Shown here: one piece after another, positions 52,501 to 60,000 of the stretch
Layout of the letters: each line of letters begins with the position of its first letter
How positions within the stretch are numbered: position 1 is the stretch's first letter
Origin: Polytrichum commune
Lineage: Eukaryota; Streptophyta; Polytrichopsida; Polytrichales; Polytrichaceae
Direction: 5' to 3'
Assembly: GCA_950295325.1 (NCBI GenBank)
Contig: OX485807.1
Coordinates: forward strand, 42,192,440 to 42,252,439
Length of the DNA stretch: 60,000 bases
Translations under genes and position numbers: made by a program
Notes under the pieces: model-generated
Databases searched by the model: none
Told to the model about the DNA's origin: nothing
Seen by the model: the letters and a program-made list of their open reading frames with translations, nothing else

Positions 52501-55500
52501 GCGCTTGCTGTGTTGTGGAGATAGAGCTGATGCACCGCCACGGAAGTTAAAGCAAGCACTTCAGCTGGCTCGGTGAGTTTGGGAGCTAGTTTAGGTTGTT
52601 TTTCCGGATTACAGGTTCTTAGTCTGTGGGCTTTGGGCTTTGGGAATGGGCATTTGGGGTTTGGCGACCCAAAGTGTGGGGTCTTTCGTTCTTGCAAGGT
52701 GAGAGTCTTGGTTTGCCGTTTTAGGGTGAGATCTTTGGCGATTTTGGCATCCGGAGGATCAAGGAAAGGTGTATTAACCTGACTTGAGGAGTTGGTTTGG
52801 ATTTCCCCATCGGCAATTTCGGTGTATAAGAAGTTGAGGTCTTTTGTCATGCACATTTGAAAGCCTGGGCAATCAATACGTCTGTGTGCTGTCAATGTGG
52901 TAATTTTTCGGCCAGTTATCCCTGTGAGAAGCCATCTGTCAAATTGTTCGTTTATAAACAGTATCTTAGAGAAGATGATCACGTACGTGTGCGCATGGAC
53001 CGCTGCAAGAAACTGCTGGATACCAATGAGTATTAGAAGATTTAAGTACCCCGTAATAGTTAACCATTGAGCGTGGGTAGGACCAGTTTGGTGTGGTGTT
53101 TTGCAGCTGGTGTAGAAAGTCTTGTATGCTAAGGCCAAATTGATGTCACTATATCTATTCACATCTGAAGCTTAGGCAATCTATGCTACGTCAACTTGGT
53201 ACTGGTTAGTGCATATAACTCTAAGGTTGGATCCTGTTATGAGAACATATGTAACGAAACTGGTTGGTTGTGGAGTGCAGGGTAAATGTTGCAGATGGTA
53301 CTCTGCAGTCCATTGATCATCAGGATCACTCCAACTCCCGCACTTGCAGCACTCAGCTCATCGCAGATCAACACCCGTGACTTCGAAGGTGACGCTTCTT
53401 TGCTTTGTGGGCTTGATCGGTTGAGATGCTAGTGTTTGCAAGTCCAACCAGTTGCATTTTGACATCCTTCGGTGTATTCCATAAATTCCCCTAAAGTGAT
53501 CGGTGATTCTCCTGAAGTCTCGAACTTCAACCGGTTGTTTCTCAAACTCAACCGGTTCATCTGTAACTAACTGTCGGTTGTCGGTTCTCCCTGATCAGGA
53601 TTGTCCTCATTTTAATTTATCACACTCCATAATTTGAGATGCATTCTAACTCGTTCGCTTTAGCAACAATGCTGAATGACGATCCTTCAGTCTATTGAAA
53701 GGAGTCATTTTGGTCCCATGCCTTGATCTGTTTGGGACCTTGTATGAAAGATAGTATCTTGTTCATTATCAAAGTGCAGATTCTTTTTGGTTTAAATTGA
53801 TCACATAGATCTCCCAAGCATGTTGGCTATTAAACTGTTGTGTTGGAGCTTAGAAGAGTCCAATATTTCCATTAAATAGATTTTCCTAATATAATTTTTC
53901 ACTTATTCGTTTGATTGGGTTCATAATTTCCCATTTTTTTCGGTTTTTTATTTGAGAATTATTTGTGCACCAACAAGCTATGGTGCTATGGTATAGAAGG
54001 TGCCTCTCTCAAATTTTGATGGGCACTAAGGTTTTGAAAACTATTTGGTTTGCGTTGGTGAGATAAGCATGTGACTTCGAAAATAACCCAAGAAACAAAT
54101 TTTTGATACACCAACAATATAGGAGTGATTGCTAGAGACCTTATTATTACTAAGATGGCCTTCCTTTTAGTGTGCAAGTCGGAGAACCAAGCAGTTCTTA
54201 TATTGCAACTAGAGGAATATCAAACAAGTTAGGATATTTGCACTATTCTCATAAGTAATAGGAAATTTATCAAGCCTTTGAATTTTGTGGGCATGGAGTA
54301 CGATCTGATTCACTAGAAATGTGTCTCACAGGATCTTGAGCATGAGAACATGCATCCATGTTGCTTGCTGTTGAGCAGACACATGATCCATTTGATGGAA
54401 CACCTATTTTTATACTCGAACATTGGACAACGTTTGAGGAAATGTGATGCTTGTTGTATTGATTCAAGGTCTTGACTATGCAACCGACATTGATGATTTT
54501 ATAAGTTTTGGGTGCAACTTGAGTATGGGTGCAATCTGTGGTGATGAAGTTGGGACATACTTGAAGGATTCAAAACGCTTAGTTGTTGTACATGCATGGT
54601 GATGTTGCATCATTTCGTGTTAAACTAGCAATCTCTTGAAGTTTGATCTTGCCATTGAGAGCATTAGGGTGGGCAGTTCGGTTAAGGTGGTTAGATGAGG
54701 TTCATTTTGTGTAAGGGATGCATGTTGGGTTCAATTAAATCTTGATTCATGGGGATGTTTTGAAGTATCTAGCAAGTGAAATTGGTACACCTACCATTAT
54801 CCTAGTTGTGGGAATAGAGGTGACAAACTTTAGAGTTTGTGAGGAGGAAAGAGCGGCACATGCGAATGATGAAGATGCATATATGTGGTGGCCCCATTTA
54901 CCAAGTTTCAACTAAACTTAAGTGATAGATCAATTTCTTAAGTTTAATCTCACTTTATCTCTTTGTCCAAAACCGATGCACCGTTGAAGCTGGCATGCTG
55001 AACCTAATGTGTGAGGCTCCGCCCAAACTTGCACTTGCATCTTCTAGCTGCTGTAAAGTGAGCTCCTCCCTGCCGTCTCCAACTTATGAGTCATTGATGG
55101 ATTCCATTGCACTTTGACTTTCATGTCGGGCCTCAACACCTAGCTTGGCGGAGGTGAACGGTTATGACTTTTCTCAAGAGCAAGATGATCTAGATGTGGA
55201 GGATTTGGAGAGGTAGGGAGTGTGGGATTTGCAAGTGTGCCGAGAGCTTTTTGTTGCATCAAGTTGTAGATATGCTCACGGCGATCCAACGCCAAACATC
55301 CCAAGTTTCGTTAGCCTGATGATTCATGTAAGCTCCTCGAGAAGCTCCTACTTCCATTCTCATTATTTTGGCATTTTGTATGAGGTCGAAACCTGTATAG
55401 CAACATAGGTGGAAGTCGAGAAGAACTATATATATTTTGTGTCCTTGTCTTCAATCTATCAAGATTTTTTGGACTGTCATTGTTTTTGGAGCGATGAGGG

Positions 55501-57364
55501 TTTCATTCATGTTCTCATTCTTTATCTTCACACATAATTTAATCTTTTCTATTATGCTATGGTGGAAGGATGTGTTCTCTTTTTCCCAACGGTATGCACT
55601 TTCTTTTTGGCTTTCGGTTTGGTTTCCAACCAAAAGTTTGAAGTCAATATCCTTGGTTTTAGACCATGTCTAAGAAATCAACCGCCGAGGTGTTTCTATA
55701 TCATGATTTGAAGAGTTTTTAAGAGATTTGATGCTTAAAGGGGTCGCAATTGCATGCTCTTATGCTGAACGGAATCAATAACATATATTCGGGGGAGTGT
55801 ATGTAGGTGTTGTAGTACCACGTTAGTTGCCTCCTTTTGCTAGCTTTGGGAACCGAGGCTTGGAGTTTTGAACAATGCCTGGTTTGAACAATGTCAAATC
55901 TCACATTGAGTTAAGTTAAAGTGGCGCCAAGACTAATTTATGTTGAGAAGAATATTCAAGAGTACTTCAAGGTGAGCATACGACCACTTTCATGTCAAAC
56001 GGTCAAGTCGTTTGCATGTGTGTTTTGTCATATGGGAGTATGTGAGCCGAGTTATCTATTATATTACTAGAACAAAGTCATAGTGAGATTTCTATTTCTT
56101 CCGCGATAAAATGTCGCAAAGTACGGTCAAATTTTAAACCATGTAGTGTGGACGATGGGAGTCATTCATGCATCGAGTTTTGTGCTCCACAAATCACATA
56201 TGCCTTACTTTACTCTTCAATAAGCATTTCTTTCGTCCTCAATGTGGTGATGTTGGGGCTAAATTCACAAATATTCAATTTATGATGACTGTAATCCTTA
56301 AATTCTCATTCTAGAAAGATATGTCCAATAAACATAATAGGGTGCCTCATATTATTTAGAGGCATAATATAGTTGTGGATACAACGGAAACATAAGTTTA
56401 TAAGTTTCAAAATATTATAGGGTTATGATAATAAGGGTCAAGGACTTGAAATATGTTATGTGGATATAGGATGCTTGATGATTGGGATGCAAAGTATTGG
56501 TTGATGAATCATATGAGGCTCATTCAGTAATGCTTATGGATAATTTGTAAACACCCTCTGCTTTGCATGCTTTTTGGCTCCTCAACGGTGAAAACCAATC
56601 AATTTCAATGACTTTTTGTCCATAACCTTGTCCTTAAATCAAACACTTGGATTAATGTTCTTTGAAGTCCCCAAGATATGAACTTTGCTTTTCCATTTCT
56701 ATTTTACTTGACATAGTATTGTTCAAAAAAGAAGAAGCAAATGCAACCAAATTCATTAGGCTAAGCTGCATTTGAATTTTCTTTTATGCAATCCTTGCAT
56801 TTTGTACTTGCAAAATACTTGAGTCTTGTAACTTCACCATGGTAGATGAAAATAGAATCTAAGTTTGTTGTTCTTAATACTATGTTTATGGCTTGTATGA
56901 GGAGGTTGCCTACGTTACTCATTGGATTTCCTATGTTAATCATTGTTAATAATTAGTGGTGCATACCATGAGTTCTTGAATTGCATGGGAGCTCACACAA
57001 GAATATTTCCCCAAGCAATATAATTGAGCTCACACAAAAACATGCGGTCCTATTATTAATGTTGGGAGGATTAGAAAGAATAAAGATCTAATTACAAACA
57101 CAATTAGACTAGGAGAACAAATGAAACATGCTCTTTGAGGGCTTCTTTTCTATTGGCCCATTATCCATCTTTTTTTGAAATTTTAGGGCTTCACCGAGAT
57201 CAAGGATTCTTAATTAGAATGAGTTTTGCGATTGTGAATTGGAGAGGTGTTTAAAATAAATGTTTCTACTAAGTAAAATTGGGAGCATGGCTTTTATGTA
57301 TGTTACAAAAGTCATAGATTGAAATGTTGGCAAAATTGGTGTAAAATGTAGGTTTAATTCCGTC
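49501..57364. other. AT-rich intergenic DNA, no gene supported
   Basis: Long stretch of chance ORFs. 51,985-52,162 is a single arm of the foldback family seen at 26,574. 52,280-53,420 is somewhat GC-richer and holds several ACCGGTTG motifs to 53,600, but no convincing exon. I see nothing further that I can name. Confidence 0.5.
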
Positions 57365-59005
57365 ATGGCCATGGAGCTGCAACAATTATTGGTGAAGCAA
57401 CTGTCAATGTTGTGGCGGTTCATCATCACTTGCTTCGTATACTTCTTGACACTTGTTCACAAAGAGGCACCACATCAATGTGAGCTATCGGAATTTTTGC
57501 AATGGAAAGCAAAAGAAATGATCAAAATGCAAATTATTCTTGGACGAGATGATGTGTTGAATAAACTACAATGCACAAATCTTGTGGCCAAGCTCTCTAC
57601 AACCATGGATAGTATTATTGAGATGATGACATCCATCAAGCAATCCATCGAAATTAGGGTTGTGGTGATGGAGTTACATCATATCATACAAAAAGGGGGA
57701 GCATTGGTGTATGAATGTGGGAGTGGAGATTGGTGCCGTGCAGCTCTTTTCCAATTAAACAACAAAGAGGCCTTTCGGGAACTCGTGTTTGATTTGGAGT
57801 GTTGTTGGGAGGCAGTGCACGAGATATACTTGACAAACCATCCAAATCCACAAAACTACAAAATGTGTAAGGATTTGAATGTGGCTACTTTGAAGGAAGT
57901 TGAAGGCGATGAACAAGACTTGCAGAACAAACTTGAAAGTGTGCTCGAGGACTCCAAAGAATATAGATTAGCAAAGCATTTGTTGAAGAGATTGAAATGT
58001 GACTTGCAACAAGTGGAAGGCGGAGAATTGGATGCTTTGGAAATACCTAAAGACTTTCTGAAACCTGTGCTCGAAGAACGAGTGGGTGTTGGTGCTTCAG
58101 GATTAGTGTACAAATCAAAATGGTTGGGAATAGCAAGTGCAACAAAAACGGTGAAGATTCTAGAAGATCTTTCTGGTTTTCGCAAAGAAGTTGGGATTTT
58201 GGCAGGCTTGAGCCACCCAAACCTCATCAAATACTTTTGTTGTGGAATAGACGAAGAACATAAGGAGTTACATTTGGTGACGGAGTTGATGGACACGAGT
58301 TTGACAAAAATGTTGGAGAAGCACAATAAGACATTCTTACCATACATTGTCGCAATTGATGTTATGCTTCAAATTGGACAAGGCATGTGGTATCTTCATG
58401 ACATGCATGTTGCCCATCTTGACTTAAAGCCAGACAATGTGCTTTTGAGCTCCATGACCATTGATGGCGCAAAGGATACAAATCCTTACCATTTTAATGT
58501 CAAATTGATCGATTATGGCACTTCCAAATTGGAAGTTCAAAGCAAACCGCAAACACGAAAGGTTGAATATATTGTTGGTACACCAAGGTATATGGCTCCT
58601 GAGCAAATGGACAAAAATCTAGCTTGTATGGCATGCCCTTTCCAAGCGGATGTATGGTCTTTTGCTATGACATGTTCAGAGATTCTTTCACAGAAGGTAC
58701 CATTTCATGACACAAATAAAGTGAGCGACATTCTTCAAAAAATAAAGAAGGGTGAAAGGCCAAAGCTACCTATCAATTGTGGGGAGCTTACAAAATTGAT
58801 GGAGGAATGTTGGATGGAGGATCCCTTACAAAGGCCAACATTCTCCGATATTTGCAAGAGACTTGTAGGTTTGAAGAAAATGTTCATGAAGGGAACATCT
58901 TTGAATGATATGGTTCCGCAATTTTATGGAGTTAGGAGCCTTTTCCAAAAGATGTCAACAACACCGAAAGGTTGCAAAGAAGAAATAACTCACGGTAGTG
59001 AGAAG
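57365..59005 (+). CDS. Kinase exon of a kinase-NB-ARC immune receptor (PNL type)
   Basis: This 547-codon exon holds a helical N-terminal region (1-225) with a hydrophobic stretch at 15-31 that could be a membrane or packing helix. A full protein kinase domain follows (about 233-505): glycine loop VGVGASGLVY (240-249), ATK Lys261, HLDLKPDN (351-358), DYG 383-385 and APE 411-413. The catalytic loop has HLD in place of HRD, so it is a non-RD kinase, as many plant immune kinases are. Mosses are known for receptors in which such a kinase replaces the TIR or CC domain in front of NB-ARC. ATG 57,365 is chosen because it opens the frame; ATG 57,371 is equally possible. The exon ends GAGAAG|GTAAAT. 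Reading on into the intron would add 18 codons and then stop. Confidence 0.88.
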
Positions 59006-59165
59006 GTAAATGCCACTTCCATTACAATGTGCTCGCTATTCAAGTTACTCTCAATTTATTAATTGCTTTGATTCGTTATTGTGCATGTTTGAAGTTGAAC
59101 ATGCATTTTTGGTGGTAAGGTATAATATTTTTTATTGACATTATATTTATATGTTGTACAAATAG
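59006..59165 (+). other. 160-bp intron between kinase and NB-ARC exons
   Basis: AAG|GTAAATG...TTGTACAAATAG|GTG, phase 0, joining HGSEK to VFDGILLDD. Confidence 0.85.
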
Positions 59166-60000
59166 GTGTTTGATGGAATATTACTCGATGATCCAACGGT
59201 GGTTGGTCTCGAGAACAGGTTTGCAAGAGTGAAAGATCACCTCAGAGATGTGAATACCTTGGGTATTGTCGGTATGGGTGGAATAGGGAAGACCACATTG
59301 GCGAAGGCCGTATTTGATGATGTGAGGTCCACATATGATGCGTCATGCTTTGTCGGGCAATTAAAACGTAGGAGTCCACTTGATATTCTACGTGAAATTT
59401 TATCAAAATCTGGTGTTGACAAAGAAGCCCGGGATTTATTGCATGCGCACAAATTGATGGAAGAATTGTTGGAAAAAAAGAAAGTCCTTTTGATCTTGGA
59501 CGATGTTAAGGATGAAGCTCAAGTGGATGATATTATACCAAAGGTCGTCTTAGATCGGAGCAAGGGCTCCACACTTATTATAACAACTCGTGATTGGGGT
59601 GCAATTAGAAATCGTGTGGGGGCAAGCGGCACAAAATTTGATGTGAGCAAGTTAGGTGACGATGCAGCAAAAACTCTCTTCAACATTCATTCTTCTTGGG
59701 AAACATCTCATTTTTCATCACAATTTAATGATATACATGACATGATTGTTGAAGCTTGCAAGGGCTTGCCTTTGAGTTTGAAAGTGGTGGGGGCATACTT
59801 ACGTGGAAAAGGAAAGTTGCGAAGTTGGGAACGCGCATTGCAAAGGATGAAAAGGGGAAGAAATTTGGACGGGGAGGATGATGAGATATGGAATACCTTG
59901 AGAGTAAGCTTCGATGATGGTTTAACTCAAGAAGAAAAAAATATGTTTTTGGACATAGCTTGCTTCTTCGGTGGAGATGTGTATCCTAGTGGCATGTCGA
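59166..60000 (+). CDS. NB-ARC exon of the PNL-type receptor, cut by the window edge
   Basis: About 278 codons, open to the last base. They carry the ordered motifs of the plant NB-ARC switch, which binds ADP in the resting state and ATP when active. P-loop GIVGMGGIGKTTLAKAVF (about 59,265-59,315), kinase-2 KKVLLILDDV, RNBS-B STLIITTRD, GLPL in CKGLPLSLKVVG, and EEKNMFLDIACFFGG (RNBS-D) follow in order. The LDDV followed by Lys-Asp, and the FLDIACFF form, are closer to TIR-type than CC-type receptors. The leucine-rich repeats expected after NB-ARC lie outside the window. Codons are AT-rich, like exon 1. Confidence 0.9.
   Translation, partial: MFDGILLDDPTVVGLENRFARVKDHLRDVNTLGIVGMGGIGKTTLAKAVFDDVRSTYDASCFVGQLKRRSPLDILREILSKSGVDKEARDLLHAHKLMEELLEKKKVLLILDDVKDEAQVDDIIPKVVLDRSKGSTLIITTRDWGAIRNRVGASGTKFDVSKLGDDAAKTLFNIHSSWETSHFSSQFNDIHDMIVEACKGLPLSLKVVGAYLRGKGKLRSWERALQRMKRGRNLDGEDDEIWNTLRVSFDDGLTQEEKNMFLDIACFFGGDVYPSGMS

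Noticed and set aside
52488-53162. 224-codon minus-strand frame
   Set aside because: No recognisable domain, biased Lys/Pro/Thr composition, no splice or promoter context; probably chance.
54470-55680. Possible decayed LINE or other coding remnant
   Set aside because: Translations show no reverse-transcriptase or endonuclease motif that I could follow over more than a few residues.
57856-58347. 163-codon antisense frame under the kinase exon
   Set aside because: Shadow of the kinase reading frame; Ser/Leu-rich antisense composition.

Overview
The window reads as nuclear DNA of a land plant outside the seed plants, most likely a moss. The best indicator is the gene at the right edge. It joins a protein kinase to an NB-ARC domain, the 'PNL' class of immune receptor described from mosses. 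GT-AG introns, plant-type telomere motifs (CCCTAAA) and plant Ty3/gypsy LTR elements agree with this. No species can be named from sequence alone.

Layout. 0.5-3.6 kb is the 5' LTR, primer-binding site and gag start of a truncated Athila/Tat-like retrotransposon, with a 1,033-bp hAT-like non-autonomous transposon nested in the LTR. A 98-bp minisatellite follows. 4.3-6.2 kb (- strand) holds an FCP1/HAD-type phosphatase gene or gene fragment and two further possible exons. From 24.0 down to 6.9 kb (- strand) runs one broken gene. Its N-terminal half has a ParB-like DGQHS motif, its middle looks like a degenerate DNA methyltransferase, and its tail is acidic and coiled-coil. It is split by a complete 10.3-kb Ty3/gypsy element (12,637-22,936) whose two LTRs look identical and which is flanked by the target duplication TGCTC. 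Two 975-bp solo LTRs, a 10-bp tandem duplication and an extra G also lie in it.

28.1-33.1 kb (+ strand) is a DUF7869-like gene with conserved Asp positions that suggest a DDE-type transposase. A tandem array of about 23 palindrome-bearing units precedes it. 45.3-49.2 kb (- strand) is a decayed second copy, again preceded by a tandem array of a related palindrome. A further solo LTR (35.8-37.4 kb) and a second member of the hAT-like family (37.5-37.7 kb) lie between them. 57.4-60 kb is the kinase-NB-ARC gene, cut by the window edge. The rest is AT-rich DNA of old repeats with no gene I can support.

The most unusual signal is a 20-bp palindrome, TTTGGGTCGNNCGACCCAAA, whose two central bases vary from copy to copy. 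It sits in the 5' leader, both introns and the 3' end of the ParB/methyltransferase-like gene, in small tandem clusters with unrelated spacers. It is also amplified in the leader of the DUF7869-like gene. The second DUF7869-like copy carries a similar palindrome (arms TTTAGGTYGA / TCRACCTAAA). I infer that these palindromes are recognition sites, or the mobile part, of a DNA transposition or recombination system linked to the DUF7869-like protein. This is a hypothesis from position and pattern only.
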